A DNA stretch of 41,865 bases from CAWUIH01 sp963922495 (GTDB lineage: Bacteria; Pseudomonadota; Gammaproteobacteria; Coxiellales; Coxiellaceae): NCBI GenBank assembly GCA_963922495.1, contig CAWUIH010000010.1, positions 1-41,865 of the forward strand, given 5' to 3'. A model generated the notes under the pieces. It saw only the letters and a program-made list of their open reading frames with translations, did no database searches and was not told the DNA's origin. Below, in pieces: positions 15,383 to 25,831 of the stretch (position 1 is its first letter; each line of letters opens with the position of its first letter). A program made the translations under genes and the position numbers.

Positions 15383-16696
15383 ATGGCTGAGTCAAAATCT
15401 AACACCAACAATATATTCCGTCATAGTAATTTCCGACTTTTAATCGTTTTTTTACTATTTATTATAACCTTGTTCAACTACATTGATCGTTCCGCTATCG
15501 CATACGCTATCCAAAAGTTTCAGCTCACACCTAACGAAGAAGGCCTCCTGCTTGGCAGCTTTGGCATAGGCTACGCGGTAACAACTTTTCTAGGTGGAAT
15601 TTGGGTTGACCGCTACGGCCCTAAAAACGTACTGTTTATCGCGGTGATCATGTGGGCAGTGTCGATGTTTTTAACGGCGAGCATGGCCAGCTTTGCGGTT
15701 TTACTCAGTTCAAGAACCCTACTCGGCTTATCAGAAGGCCCTAATTTTCCGGCCTTAACACGCGCTCAGGCAGATTGGCTCTCGGCAAAAGAACGTGCGA
15801 GAGCATTATCCTATGGTCTGATGGCAGTTCCAATTGCACTGGCCATTGGTGGACCGATTATTACCCAACTCATTGAACACCTTGGTTGGGCAATGATGTT
15901 TGTAGTACTCGGCGTTGTGGTAATTGTTTGGCTGCCATTTTGGTTGTGGTTATTTAAAAATAATCCTGCTGACTCACCTTTTGTTGATGGTATCGAGCTG
16001 GCAAAAATCACTCAGGACGAAAAAAAATTACTCCACCACGAAATGTTTAAACATATTTCTTGGCGATTTATGCTTACTAATAAAACATTATTAGCGAATT
16101 ACTGGGCATTTTTTGTATTTGGTTATTATCTATTTTTCTTTTTAAGCTGGTTACCAAGTTACTTACAATATGCGTTCCAGCTCAGTATTAAACAAGAAGG
16201 TTTATTTACAATTTTCCCTTGGTTTCTATCGGCACTCCTAATATGGGTAATGGGGATTTTGTCAGATAAAATTACCCAAAAAACTTCGAAATTGCGCTAT
16301 TCTCGCTCATATCCCATTTTAATTTCACAACTATTAGCGTCAGTAATTATCATTCCATTGGCGATCATGCATCATATCAATTTAACAACAGCAATTATCT
16401 TAATTTCTTTTGCTTTGGGATTTAGCATGAGTGCAAATGCCAATTATTATGCAGTCAATATTGACATTGCAAAACAAAGGGCTGGGACAGCGTTGGGAAT
16501 CATGGATACTTTTTTTGCTATAGCAGGTTTCATTGCACCAGCCTTAACGGGGATAATTGTAAATGACAGCCACCGCTTTACCAGCGGTTTTGTGTTTCTT
16601 ATCATACTGGGGCTCTCTTCCGTGATCACTGTTTTCTTTTTCCACCACCCAGACTCGCACGCAAACTATCCCCGTCTCGATGTTAATAAAGCATAA
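15383..16696 (+). CDS. MFS transporter of the anion:cation symporter (ACS) type
   Basis: This 437-residue protein has 12 predicted membrane helices. The first helix region carries FNYIDRSAIAYA and the loop after helix 2 carries GGIWVDRYGPKNV, the MFS motif A (GxxxDRxGxR). SRTLLGLSEGPNFPALTRA in helix 4 is typical of the ACS family, which moves organic anions such as hexuronates, phthalate, phosphorylated sugars or pantothenate-like compounds with protons or sodium. The substrate cannot be read from sequence. The N-terminus is a short polar segment. It is divergent from the polysaccharide exporter with about 185 bases between the starts, and convergent with purL. Confidence 0.88.
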   Translation: MAESKSNTNNIFRHSNFRLLIVFLLFIITLFNYIDRSAIAYAIQKFQLTPNEEGLLLGSFGIGYAVTTFLGGIWVDRYGPKNVLFIAVIMWAVSMFLTASMASFAVLLSSRTLLGLSEGPNFPALTRAQADWLSAKERARALSYGLMAVPIALAIGGPIITQLIEHLGWAMMFVVLGVVVIVWLPFWLWLFKNNPADSPFVDGIELAKITQDEKKLLHHEMFKHISWRFMLTNKTLLANYWAFFVFGYYLFFFLSWLPSYLQYAFQLSIKQEGLFTIFPWFLSALLIWVMGILSDKITQKTSKLRYSRSYPILISQLLASVIIIPLAIMHHINLTTAIILISFALGFSMSANANYYAVNIDIAKQRAGTALGIMDTFFAIAGFIAPALTGIIVNDSHRFTSGFVFLIILGLSSVITVFFFHHPDSHANYPRLDVNKA

Positions 16697-16749
16697 AGTG
16701 GTTACATATCTCTGTGTGCTGAATTTTAGCCATTGTTAGCAGGGATAAT

Positions 16750-16775
16750 GTGCTTAAGCTAGGGTCTTTAAGCAC
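16750..16775. terminator. Hairpin between convergent MFS gene and purL
   Basis: GTGCTTAA (16750-16757) pairs perfectly with TTAAGCAC (16768-16775) across a ten-base loop. It lies in the 96-base gap where both genes end. No T-tract follows on either strand, so a terminator role is only plausible. Confidence 0.35.
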
Positions 16776-16792
16776 CGTTGATAATCAGTATC

Positions 16793-19700
16793 CTAAGCAA
16801 CCCAAGTCCTTGCATTCTGAAACAGCCTCATCCACGGACTATTGTGATGCCATTCTTTAGGGTGCCACGATAATTGTATACTGCGAAATACACGTTCAGG
16901 ATGCGGCATCAGAATAGTCACTCGACCATCCTGATTACTAAGACCAGCAATTGCGCTAGAACTACCATTAGGATTCGCAGGATAAGCGGTAGCTGCTTTA
17001 CCGTAGTGATCGACATATTGCATCGCTACCAATTGCTGTGCCAATGCTTTTTGATCAGCACCACCACTAAAATCAAAACGCCCTTCACCGTGAGCAATGG
17101 TAACAGGAATTTGACTACCGTGCATTTCTGTAAAAAAGATAGAAGGTGACTCTGGAATCTTAACCAATGACAAACGTGACTCAAACTGCTCTGAAAAATT
17201 ACGTTTTAACAATGGCCAATGGGCACTGCCTGGAATAATTTCTTTTAAATATGAAAACATTTGACAGCCATTACAAACTCCCAGCGCAAAACGGCTGGAA
17301 TCAGCAAAAAAAGATTGAAACATTTCGCAAAGTTGTGGCTGCATTAAAATAGTCTGTGCCCAACCTCGCCCAGCACCGAGCACATCACCATAAGAGAAAC
17401 CACCCCCAGCAACGATGCCTTTAAAATCAGCAAAATTTTGTTTACCATATAACAGATCATTCATATGCACATCGACTGCTTCAAAACCTGCTAAATGAAA
17501 GGCTGCAGCCATTTCTAAATAACCATTCACACCTTGTTCACGTAAGATAGCGACACGCGGCTTTGTATTTTTGTTAACGTAAAAATCTTTACTTATATCG
17601 AATGTAAGCTGTGCATTTAAACCTGGATCATTAACATCTTCTAACAATGCAAGCTGCTGCTTGGCACATTCTGGGTTATCACGCAATGCTTGCATTTCAA
17701 AACTGGTTTGACTCCACAATTTTTGAAGTACGACACGTTTATTTTGATAAATACATTGTTTTTTGTGATTAAAAATAATGTCGTCACTATCGTTTAAAGT
17801 ACCAATCACCCGTGAAACATGATCCAAATGATATCGCTTTAATAACTGCATAACATGACCGATATCGGCTTTTTTAATCTGAATGACCGCACCCAATTCT
17901 TCAGAAAATAATGCTGCTTTGGGATCATCATTGATTAACTCAACGGTAACACCTACATGGGATGCAAATGCCATCTCACAAATTGTTACTAATAAACCAC
18001 CATCGGAGCGGTCATGATAAGCCAATAAATAATTTTCTTTATTTAAATGTTGTATCACACCGAAAAACTGTTTGAGTGCTTCAGAATTATCAACATCTGG
18101 TGGTTTTGTTCCCAATGCATTAAACACCTGCGCTAAACAAGAGCCACCTAGGCAGTTGGCACCTTCTCCTAAATCAATCAATACTAATTCAGTTTCACCG
18201 CAATCTTTTTGTAACTCAGGAGTCAGGGTGTTGCGGATGTCCGTCACCGGCGCTGCGGCGGTTATGACCACAGACAATGGTGAGGTAACGTGTAAATCTT
18301 TACTGGAAGCACGCATGGAAAGAGAATCTTTTCCAACAGGAATACTAATTCCCAAGGCCGGACACAGCTCCTCCCCAATCGCTTGCACCGCATCATACAG
18401 ACCCGCACCCTCACCTGGGTAATCTGCGGCAGCCATCCAATTTGCTGACAGCGCAATATCTGATATGTTGTCAATTTCTGCGGCAGCTATGTTGGTAATC
18501 GCTTCGCCAACTGCCATACGCGCGGAAGCAGCATGATGAATTAGTGCTATCGGCGCCCGCTCACCCATGGCTAGCGCTTCGCCACGATAATCTAAAAAAC
18601 CCTGTGCTGTGACTGCAACATCACTAACCGGCACTTGCCACGGTCCAACCATTTGATCACGGGCAACCAATCCACCCACTGAACGATCACCGATTGTGAT
18701 TAAAAAGCTTTTATCAGCGACACAAGGATATTGTAATACTCGTTGCACTGCTTCTGAGATTTCAATATCATCAAGCACCAATAATTGCCCACTAGGATGG
18801 GTATGTTTGTCAGTGCACTGCATCTGCGGCATATCTTGAAACAATAGCGATAGTGGCAAATCAATAGGATTATTTTCAAACTGCTTGTCAACAACGGTGA
18901 GTTGTGGCGTTGCCTGTGCTTCTCCAACGACTGCAAACGGACAGCACTCACGATGACATAAGGCTGTAAATAACTCTAAGTTATCTGGCGCAATCGCAAG
19001 CACAAAACGCTCCTGGGATTCATTACACCAAATTTCTAACGGCGTCATACTTGATTCATCACTGGGGATATCACGCAATTGAAATCGCCCACCCCGTTCA
19101 CTGGATTCGATTAATTCGGGTAACGCATTCGATAAGCCACCAGCACCGACATCGTGAATCGACAAAATTGGATTATTGTCTCCCAAAGCAATACAAGTAT
19201 TGATTACCTCTTGGGCGCGACGTTGCATTTCCGGGTTAGAGCGTTGCACAGAGGTAAAATCAAGATTCTCACTGTTTTCATCGCTACTGCGTGATGAAGC
19301 GGATCCTCCCCCCAAACCAATTGCCATACCTGGGCCACCTAAAACGACTAACAGCGCATTGACCGAGACCGTTTCCTTATTAACCTGCGAGGCGCGAATT
19401 TCACCCAAACCACCTGCAATCATAATTGGCTTATGATAACCACGACAGACCTCACCCAATGGACTCGACAACACCATCTGTAATGTACGAAAGTAACCTG
19501 CAATATTAGGCCGCCCAAATTCATTGTTGAACGAAGCAGCGCCAATAGGACCATCGAGCATGATATCTAACGCGCTCGCCATATGGCTAGGCTTACTGGT
19601 CGGGGTTTCCCAAGGCTGAGGCAATGAAGGAATATTCAGCTGTGAAACGGAAAAACCACATAAACCTGCTTTACTGCGTGCGCCACGACCCGTCGCCGCC

Positions 19701-20641
19701 TCATCTCGAATTTCACCACCACTTCCAGTTGCAGCTCCTGCAAAGGGTGAGATCGCTGTTGGATGATTGTGTGTCTCTACTTTTAATACTATATGCAATG
19801 GTTCTTGGACAACACCATAAATATTGGTGTTAGGATCGCGAGAAAAATATTGTGTTTCACCATTCTTTAATACCGCTGCATTATCATGGTACGCAACCAG
19901 GGCTTGATGAGGACTTTGTTGATACGTATGACGAATCATAGAAAATAACGAATCAGCATGTGATTTGTTGTCAATCTCCCAACGGGCATTAAAAATTTTA
20001 TGACGACAATGCTCGGAATTTACCTGTGCAAACATCATTAGTTCGACATCCGTGGGATTACGTCCCAGTTTTGAATAAGCATGATATAAATATTGTATTT
20101 CTTCCTCGTTTAAACTTAAACCCATGACTTTATTGACTTGGTGCAAGGTGTTTATATCAATCGTAATAAATGACTGCGCTTTTGCTTGCAAAAAAATATG
20201 CTTTATTTTTTCAGGAGCTGAAATATAAGATTCGGTAAGGGAATCAAAAATTGGAGCGGTCAACAAAGTGACGGTTTCATCATCGGAGGACAAACCATGA
20301 ATGCAATAATGTATTGCCCGTTCAATACGAATGATTTTGCTGAGTTGACAGTTATGAGCAATATTAGTGGCTTTACTAGACCAGGGTGAAATAGTTCCTA
20401 AACGCGGTACAATCCAAAATTCAAAATCATTGCTTGGTTTTGAATGGCTGCCTTGAAAAACATCTGGAAGTAATAATTTTAATTGTGATAACTCTTTTTC
20501 TACAAGCATTTCCTTAACAGCAACAAAGTAATGATAAGTTGCTGTGAAAGATTTCACTTTGGAATTTTTTTGCTGGAGTTGAGTTAAGATTTGTTGCTGA
20601 CGAAAAGGAGTGTAAACACTACCACCATAAAAACACAACAT
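16793..20641 (-). CDS. purL: Phosphoribosylformylglycinamidine synthase (large single-chain form)
   Basis: PurL makes FGAM from FGAR, glutamine and ATP in the fourth step of purine synthesis. The protein is 1282 residues from the ATG at 20641 (MLCFYGGSVYTPFR), close to the family's ~1295. The frame extends 13 codons further up to a TTG, which is unlikely. In order it has an N-terminal PurS-like domain, a linker, the FGAM synthetase core (KVETHNHPTAISPFAGAATG; GGGSASSRSS; DVGAGGLSNALPEL) and a C-terminal class I glutaminase. The glutaminase nucleophile is in FALGVCNGCQMFSYLKEI (Cys near residue 1123), with HGEGRFDF and MPHPERVFR completing the site. It is convergent with the MFS gene and separated from the Mip-like gene upstream by a hairpin. 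Confidence 0.97.
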   Translation of the reverse strand: MLCFYGGSVYTPFRQQQILTQLQQKNSKVKSFTATYHYFVAVKEMLVEKELSQLKLLLPDVFQGSHSKPSNDFEFWIVPRLGTISPWSSKATNIAHNCQLSKIIRIERAIHYCIHGLSSDDETVTLLTAPIFDSLTESYISAPEKIKHIFLQAKAQSFITIDINTLHQVNKVMGLSLNEEEIQYLYHAYSKLGRNPTDVELMMFAQVNSEHCRHKIFNARWEIDNKSHADSLFSMIRHTYQQSPHQALVAYHDNAAVLKNGETQYFSRDPNTNIYGVVQEPLHIVLKVETHNHPTAISPFAGAATGSGGEIRDEAATGRGARSKAGLCGFSVSQLNIPSLPQPWETPTSKPSHMASALDIMLDGPIGAASFNNEFGRPNIAGYFRTLQMVLSSPLGEVCRGYHKPIMIAGGLGEIRASQVNKETVSVNALLVVLGGPGMAIGLGGGSASSRSSDENSENLDFTSVQRSNPEMQRRAQEVINTCIALGDNNPILSIHDVGAGGLSNALPELIESSERGGRFQLRDIPSDESSMTPLEIWCNESQERFVLAIAPDNLELFTALCHRECCPFAVVGEAQATPQLTVVDKQFENNPIDLPLSLLFQDMPQMQCTDKHTHPSGQLLVLDDIEISEAVQRVLQYPCVADKSFLITIGDRSVGGLVARDQMVGPWQVPVSDVAVTAQGFLDYRGEALAMGERAPIALIHHAASARMAVGEAITNIAAAEIDNISDIALSANWMAAADYPGEGAGLYDAVQAIGEELCPALGISIPVGKDSLSMRASSKDLHVTSPLSVVITAAAPVTDIRNTLTPELQKDCGETELVLIDLGEGANCLGGSCLAQVFNALGTKPPDVDNSEALKQFFGVIQHLNKENYLLAYHDRSDGGLLVTICEMAFASHVGVTVELINDDPKAALFSEELGAVIQIKKADIGHVMQLLKRYHLDHVSRVIGTLNDSDDIIFNHKKQCIYQNKRVVLQKLWSQTSFEMQALRDNPECAKQQLALLEDVNDPGLNAQLTFDISKDFYVNKNTKPRVAILREQGVNGYLEMAAAFHLAGFEAVDVHMNDLLYGKQNFADFKGIVAGGGFSYGDVLGAGRGWAQTILMQPQLCEMFQSFFADSSRFALGVCNGCQMFSYLKEIIPGSAHWPLLKRNFSEQFESRLSLVKIPESPSIFFTEMHGSQIPVTIAHGEGRFDFSGGADQKALAQQLVAMQYVDHYGKAATAYPANPNGSSSAIAGLSNQDGRVTILMPHPERVFRSIQLSWHPKEWHHNSPWMRLFQNARTWVA

Positions 20642-20664
20642 ACTCGTTGTCGTCCTAATTAAAC

Positions 20665-20692
20665 ACGGCCCTACCACCAAAAGTAAGGCCGT
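20665..20692 (-). terminator. Hairpin between the FKBP gene and purL
   Basis: ACGGCC-C-TAC (20665-20674) pairs with GTA-A-GGCCGT (20683-20692), leaving an eight-base loop. It begins 13 bases after the FKBP stop on the minus strand and is followed by GTTTAATT, a poor T-tract. It probably ends the FKBP message. On the plus strand it is followed by TATTTTT, but no plus-strand gene lies upstream. Confidence 0.5.
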
Positions 20693-20705
20693 TATTTTTG
20701 CATTA

Positions 20706-21437
20706 TTACTTAGCCGGTTTAACGGAAATTAAGTTGATTTTAAAAATTAATGTTTCATTCGGCCCGATCACTTGGGGTGCACCACGTTGACCATAAGCTA
20801 AGTCGGATGGAACATAAATTTCCCATGTCGCACCAGGTTTCATCAACACCAATGCTTGCTGCCAGCCTTTAATCACATTACCAATCGGGAAAGTCACGGG
20901 TTTTCCACGTTTATAAGAACTATCAAAAACTTTGCCATTGAGCAAACGTCCTTCATAATTAACAGTTACAGAATCTTTTGTGGTAGGGCTTTTGCCTTTG
21001 CCAGGGGTTATAATTTTATATTGCAGACCGCTGGCCAAAGTTTTAACATCCGGCATGGATTTGTTCTTCTTTAAAAATGCAGTACCAGCAGCTGCATTGA
21101 CTTTTGCTTGTTTAGCCATCTGTGCTTGTAGTTTTGCAATCGATTTTTTCGAATAATCAGAAAGTGTTTTCTGAATTTGCGCATTAGTAAGCTTTTGAGG
21201 TTGGCCTTGATAACCGTCTTTAAAGCCGGCGATGTAGGCATCGACATTGAAATTGACACTGTGACTGCGATAAGCACGACCTGTTGTTAAACCAATTGAA
21301 TAACCCAGTTTTTCATGAGTTGTCTTTAAAGACACTGGTTGATCTTGAGTAGTAGAAAGATGATGAGCCGCCGCCAGTGAGACTCCTGCACCCATTGTTA
21401 AGGGAATAGTAAATAAGAACGTTACAATTTTTTTCAT
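20706..21437 (-). CDS. mip: Mip/FkpA-like periplasmic FKBP peptidyl-prolyl isomerase
   Basis: This protein catalyses cis-trans isomerisation of peptidyl-prolyl bonds outside the cytoplasm; in Legionella the related Mip is a surface protein that promotes early intracellular infection. A signal peptide covers about residues 1-24 (MKKIVTFLFTIPLTMGAGVS then LAAA). An N-terminal dimerisation domain (YSIGLTTG..., about 45-75) leads to a long helix rich in Lys, Ala and Gln (about 95-130). The C-terminal FKBP domain (about 135-240) has GLQYKIITPGKGKSP, VNYEGRLLNGKVFDSS, VIKGWQQAL, WEIYVPSDLAYGQRG and NETLIFKINLISV, the expected active-site strands. Total length is 243 residues, as for Mip. AAGAGAAA lies before the ATG. 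The gene name is by family; FkpA is an alternative. Confidence 0.9.
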   Translation of the reverse strand: MKKIVTFLFTIPLTMGAGVSLAAAHHLSTTQDQPVSLKTTHEKLGYSIGLTTGRAYRSHSVNFNVDAYIAGFKDGYQGQPQKLTNAQIQKTLSDYSKKSIAKLQAQMAKQAKVNAAAGTAFLKKNKSMPDVKTLASGLQYKIITPGKGKSPTTKDSVTVNYEGRLLNGKVFDSSYKRGKPVTFPIGNVIKGWQQALVLMKPGATWEIYVPSDLAYGQRGAPQVIGPNETLIFKINLISVKPAK

Positions 21438-21625
21438 CAGAATTTCTCTTCTTGTTTGGCAGTCAATAAAATTAGAAGATCCCGTTTTTAATCAAGTATC
21501 TGCCTTTGTTTAATCTCTATCTATCTTAACAGGGGCAGAAAAAAAATTCACCCTCTTATTTGTAAGAAAAAAGCCATCAAATACAGCAGGTTGTTTATTT
21601 ATTACAAATTGCTTACAATTTTCCA

Positions 21626-24600
21626 CTAATCACCATCTGCCATACTCATCAAACTTGCGTTACCTCCTGCTGCAGTCGTATTAATCGTAAGCGTCTTTTC
21701 ATCACAGAAGCGACTTAAATATATTGGGCCACCAGCCTTAGGACCTGTACCAGACAAGCGACTACCACCGAATGGTTGCACACCAACCACTGCCCCGATG
21801 ATATTGCGATTGACGTAAACGTTACCAACTTTAATACGCTTTTGGATGTAATCTATTGTTTCATCAATTCGACTTTGAATACCAAAAGTTAAGCCATAAC
21901 CGAGACTATTAATATCGTCAATTAACTGATCTAATTTTTCTCGTTGATAACGTACTACATGAAGTATAGGACCAAACACTTCCGTTTTAACTAATTTAAC
22001 GCTAGGAATTTCATAAGCCTGTGGTGCTAAAAATGTACCATGCTTACACTCTGCAGGCAGCATGACCTTATAGATTAATTTTCCTTCGCGTTGGATTTTC
22101 ATCTCATATTCTTGAAGTTTTCGTAACGATACTTTGTCAATAATTGGCCCCACATCGGTTTCCAGATTAAGGGGGTCACCGACACTGATTTCGGCCATCG
22201 CACCTGCAAGCATTTTTAAAACATTGTCGGCAATATCATCCTGAACACATAAAATACGCAACGCAGAACACCGTTGCCCAGCACTATCAAATGCCGATTG
22301 AATCACATCAAAAACAAGTTGCTCGCTCAATGCAGTGGAATCCGCAATCATCGCGTTAATACCGGAAGTCTCAGCAATAAAGGGAATAATAGGGCCTTTT
22401 CGTTCAACCAAAGTTTTTTGAATGATATGAGCAGTCGCATTTGAACCCGTAAAAACGATACCTGCAATGTCTGGGCTCGCAACCAGTCTTTCACCAACAA
22501 CCACAGCAGAACTCGGAAAAAGCTGCAATACATTTTTAGGAACGCCAGCACGATGGAACAAATGGGTGACACGAGCGGCAACTAAAGAAGTTTGATTCGC
22601 CGGTTTAGCAATTACAGTATTACCACAAACTAGTGCGGCAGCAACCTGCCCTGCAAAAATAGCAATCGGAAAATTCCACGGGCTAATACATAAAAATACT
22701 CCTCGACCATGCATCGAAAGTTCGTTAGTTTCCCCTGTGTAGCCTGATAAAGTTTGTGTCTTGAAATACTTTTCTGCTTGGTTGGCATAATATCGACAAA
22801 AATCCACAGCCTCGCGTAATTCTGAAATTGCATTTGGGATAGTTTTTCCGGCTTCTCGCACCGCTAAAGCAATTAATTCCACATAATGCACTTCAAATAA
22901 AGAGGCCGCGTTGCGCAATATTTCAGCCCGCCGTGCAACGCTTTTACCATTCCAAGAGTGGTAGCTGTCTAAGGCATTTTTTAACGCCAACTCAGCATCA
23001 TCTTTATCACCTAACTCGACTCGCCCTAAAGTACGACGATGATCACTGGGATCAAGTACGTCAGTAGGGCGCGTTAATTCTCGTTGAAAAGGAACGACTG
23101 AGTATTTTTTTTCAAGCGCATGATCAATCGCGGTTTGCAACTGTGTAACAACTTTTTCATTGCTCAGGTCAAATCCCTTGGAGTTTTTTCGCTCTTGGCC
23201 AAAGATTTCTAATGGCAAAGGGATATTAGGATTGGGAATGCTATCTACATCCAATTGCATCATAGGACTTTGTATCAAATCGACAATAGGAATTTTTCTA
23301 TCGGCAATCTGATTTACAAAAGAGCTATTCGCACCATTTTCCAGCAGACGACGCACTAAATACGGCAATAGATCTTCGTGCAAGCCCACAGGAGCGTAAA
23401 TTCGAGAGGGCACTTGCACTTCATCAATCAAGTGCTGATGTAATGCTTTCCCCATTCCTTGTAAGTTTTGAAACTCAAAACTGTAGCTGTTAATTTCTGA
23501 TCCCATAATAGTCAACACTAATGCAACTGAATAGGCATTGTGAGTAGCAAACTGCGGGAAAATTTGTTCTTGCGCACCCAACATTTTTTTTACGCAGGCA
23601 GCATATGAAATATCAGTATTATTTTTTCGCGTAAATACTGGGTAATTTTCAAAACCATTCATTTGCGATAACTTAATTTCAGTATCCCAATAAGCACCTT
23701 TGACCAAACGCACTGGAATGCAACATTGGTAATGCTTTGCAAGCGCAATCAACCAATCAATAACATATACCGCACGTTTTTGATAAGCTTGAACTGCAAG
23801 CCCTAGACCATTCCAACAAGCAAAGTCTGGATCGCTGATTAACGCTTGGAAAATGTCCAGTAGTAACTCAAGACGATCCGCTTCCTCTGCATCAAGTGTA
23901 ATTGGAACATTCAATGATTTTGCATACAATACCAATTCTTTGACACGTTTAGTCAGCGGTTTCACAATGACCGCCCGTTTAGTGTATTCAAATCGTGGAT
24001 GTAACGCGGACAATTTAATGGAAATGCTGGGTGCGCTTTTCAGGTCTTTGTTTTCATGGCTTTCTCCAATCATCTGAATGGCATGTCGGTATGATTCAAA
24101 ATAGCGGTCTGCATCCGCTTGGGTACGCGCCACCTCACCCAACATATCATAGGAAAAACGATAACCTTGCTTTTCATAAGGTAGAGATCGCTTCAAAGCA
24201 TGTTCGATGCTGCGACCAAGTACAAAATGCTCGCTCATCATTTTCATTGCTTCACGAACTGCACGTCGGATCATCGGCTCGCCACTGTTGTAAACCAATT
24301 TATTCCAAAAGCGTTTGAATCCTGAATTACTTTTCTCTCTGGCGAGTAATTTGCTACAAATCGCCAACCCTCGCGATGCCATGTTAACAACGCCAGATTC
24401 ACTTTTTCCTGCATGTTCAGACCAAGAACCACCCGATAATTTGTCACGAATTAGCCGTTTTTCAGTGGGCTTGTCTGGTATACGCAACAGTGCCTCTGCC
24501 AAACACATCAGTAAAATACCCTCCTCCGTGGATAAATCGTACTGCATCATGAATGTTTGAATATTACTTTCTTTGGTATCTTTAGTACGAACTGACGCAA

Positions 24601-24754
24601 CTAACTGATGCGCTAAGTCATGCACCTCATGCATACGTTCATTTGAAAATGCAATAATTTTCAAAAGCTCAGACACCGCATTCGACTCGTCCATGCGATA
24701 AGCTTCCAACATAGCTTGTCGATGGAGGGTTAATTCAGATAAATCACTGGACAT
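21626..24754 (-). CDS. putA: Bifunctional proline dehydrogenase / P5C dehydrogenase
   Basis: PutA oxidises proline to glutamate in two steps, feeding electrons to quinone through FAD and then reducing NAD. The N-terminal half holds the FAD-binding PRODH barrel (about residues 120-480; SISIKLSALHPRFEY, DAEEADRLEL, RLVKGAYWDTEIK, FATHNAYSV). The C-terminal half is an aldehyde dehydrogenase (about 560-1030; SPWNFPIAIFAGQVAAAL, FTGSNATAHIIQ, catalytic Cys near residue 828 in SAGQRCSALR). At 1042 residues it lacks the ribbon-helix-helix DNA-binding domain of the trifunctional E. coli protein, so it should not repress its own gene. It starts 17 bases after ppa and is probably cotranscribed with it. 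Proline is a likely carbon source for a host-fed bacterium. Confidence 0.96.
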   Translation of the reverse strand: MSSDLSELTLHRQAMLEAYRMDESNAVSELLKIIAFSNERMHEVHDLAHQLVASVRTKDTKESNIQTFMMQYDLSTEEGILLMCLAEALLRIPDKPTEKRLIRDKLSGGSWSEHAGKSESGVVNMASRGLAICSKLLAREKSNSGFKRFWNKLVYNSGEPMIRRAVREAMKMMSEHFVLGRSIEHALKRSLPYEKQGYRFSYDMLGEVARTQADADRYFESYRHAIQMIGESHENKDLKSAPSISIKLSALHPRFEYTKRAVIVKPLTKRVKELVLYAKSLNVPITLDAEEADRLELLLDIFQALISDPDFACWNGLGLAVQAYQKRAVYVIDWLIALAKHYQCCIPVRLVKGAYWDTEIKLSQMNGFENYPVFTRKNNTDISYAACVKKMLGAQEQIFPQFATHNAYSVALVLTIMGSEINSYSFEFQNLQGMGKALHQHLIDEVQVPSRIYAPVGLHEDLLPYLVRRLLENGANSSFVNQIADRKIPIVDLIQSPMMQLDVDSIPNPNIPLPLEIFGQERKNSKGFDLSNEKVVTQLQTAIDHALEKKYSVVPFQRELTRPTDVLDPSDHRRTLGRVELGDKDDAELALKNALDSYHSWNGKSVARRAEILRNAASLFEVHYVELIALAVREAGKTIPNAISELREAVDFCRYYANQAEKYFKTQTLSGYTGETNELSMHGRGVFLCISPWNFPIAIFAGQVAAALVCGNTVIAKPANQTSLVAARVTHLFHRAGVPKNVLQLFPSSAVVVGERLVASPDIAGIVFTGSNATAHIIQKTLVERKGPIIPFIAETSGINAMIADSTALSEQLVFDVIQSAFDSAGQRCSALRILCVQDDIADNVLKMLAGAMAEISVGDPLNLETDVGPIIDKVSLRKLQEYEMKIQREGKLIYKVMLPAECKHGTFLAPQAYEIPSVKLVKTEVFGPILHVVRYQREKLDQLIDDINSLGYGLTFGIQSRIDETIDYIQKRIKVGNVYVNRNIIGAVVGVQPFGGSRLSGTGPKAGGPIYLSRFCDEKTLTINTTAAGGNASLMSMADGD

Positions 24755-24771
24755 GGAACATCCTCTCGCAA

Positions 24772-25308
24772 TTACGCCTTAACTATCTCTTCCTGAAAGC
24801 GATTAATACTGGCATTCAGTTCCTTTTCAGCCGCCACCTTATCTTCCCAACCTTTCACTTTGACCCACTTACTAGACTCTAAGTCTTTGTAATGTTCAAA
24901 AAAGTGTGTAATTGAGTCTAACAATTGCGGGGGAACATCGTTGATATCTTGGCAATTTTCGTATTGCTTACAAGTTTTGCTGATTGGCACAGCAAGAATT
25001 TTCTGATCTTCGCCACTTTCATCCATCATGTTAAGAACACCGACGCCACGCACTCTTAACATTGCACCAGGTTGTATTGGATGGGGAGTAATAACAAGGA
25101 CATCAACTGGGTCGCCATCAAGCGATAATGTGCTCGGTACAAATCCATAATTGCAAGGATAACGCATACTGGTTGCGATGAAACGGTCAACTAACAGCAT
25201 TCCTAACTTTTTATCAAATTCATATTTAATCTCGCCGCCTAATGCGGGAATTTCCACAATAACATTAAAGTCATCAATACCCACACCAAACGAAGGTTGC
25301 TCCGGCAT
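24772..25308 (-). CDS. ppa: Inorganic pyrophosphatase (family I)
   Basis: The enzyme hydrolyses pyrophosphate to two phosphates and so pulls biosynthetic reactions forward. The 178 residues match the soluble hexameric family I enzymes. The metal-binding aspartates appear as LDGDPVDVLV (D64, D66, D69) and D101 in ESGEDQKI, aligned with D65, D67, D70 and D102 of the E. coli protein. EIKYEFDKK and FIATSMRYPCNYGFVP give the other active-site residues. The ATG is preceded by TAGGAG about seven bases away. It lies between tadA (76 bases upstream) and putA (17 bases downstream). Confidence 0.97.
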   Translation of the reverse strand: MPEQPSFGVGIDDFNVIVEIPALGGEIKYEFDKKLGMLLVDRFIATSMRYPCNYGFVPSTLSLDGDPVDVLVITPHPIQPGAMLRVRGVGVLNMMDESGEDQKILAVPISKTCKQYENCQDINDVPPQLLDSITHFFEHYKDLESSKWVKVKGWEDKVAAEKELNASINRFQEEIVKA

Positions 25309-25384
25309 CTTATGCTCCTAAATTTAAATTAAAAAAACGATGATCATTATATCAGATTTTAAACAGATTAAGATTCATTAGCAT

Positions 25385-25831
25385 TTAACGGCGCTCTCGA
25401 AAAAAGCGAGCTAATAACTCTGAACAATCTGATGCTAACACACCACCTTGGATTTCAATCGTATGATTCGTTTGTTTATTTGCACTCAACCTTTGTAATA
25501 CTTCGATAGCTCCGGTTCGCTTCTCAAAAGCGCCAAAAATCAATCGCTTAATTCGAGCCTGCAATAGGGCGCCCACACACATTAAACACGGTTCCAGGGT
25601 GACATACAATTCCACATCGGTAATTCTGTAATTATTAATAATTTGGCCTGCTTGACGCATCACAATAATCTCTGCATGAGCCGTAGGATCGCAGCGACCG
25701 ATCGGTTGATTATAACCAACTGCAAGCAACCGCCCCTCTCTAACCAATACCGCTCCTACTGGGACTTCACCATTCAATTCCGCAAGCTCAGCCTGCCGAA
25801 TAGCCAGTCTCATGAAGTCTTCATCGCGCAT
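25385..25831 (-). CDS. tadA: tRNA-specific adenosine deaminase
   Basis: TadA converts A34 to inosine in the wobble position of tRNA-Arg(ACG). The 148-residue protein has the zinc deaminase motifs: H52-A-E54 (DPTAHAEI) and P81-C82-L-M-C85 (LEPCLMCVGALL). The N-terminal MRLAIRQAELAELNGEVPVGAVLV is characteristic of the family. It is divergent from the gnnA-like gene, with about 80 bases between the starts, and leads the tadA-ppa-putA group. Confidence 0.96.
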   Translation of the reverse strand: MRDEDFMRLAIRQAELAELNGEVPVGAVLVREGRLLAVGYNQPIGRCDPTAHAEIIVMRQAGQIINNYRITDVELYVTLEPCLMCVGALLQARIKRLIFGAFEKRTGAIEVLQRLSANKQTNHTIEIQGGVLASDCSELLARFFRERR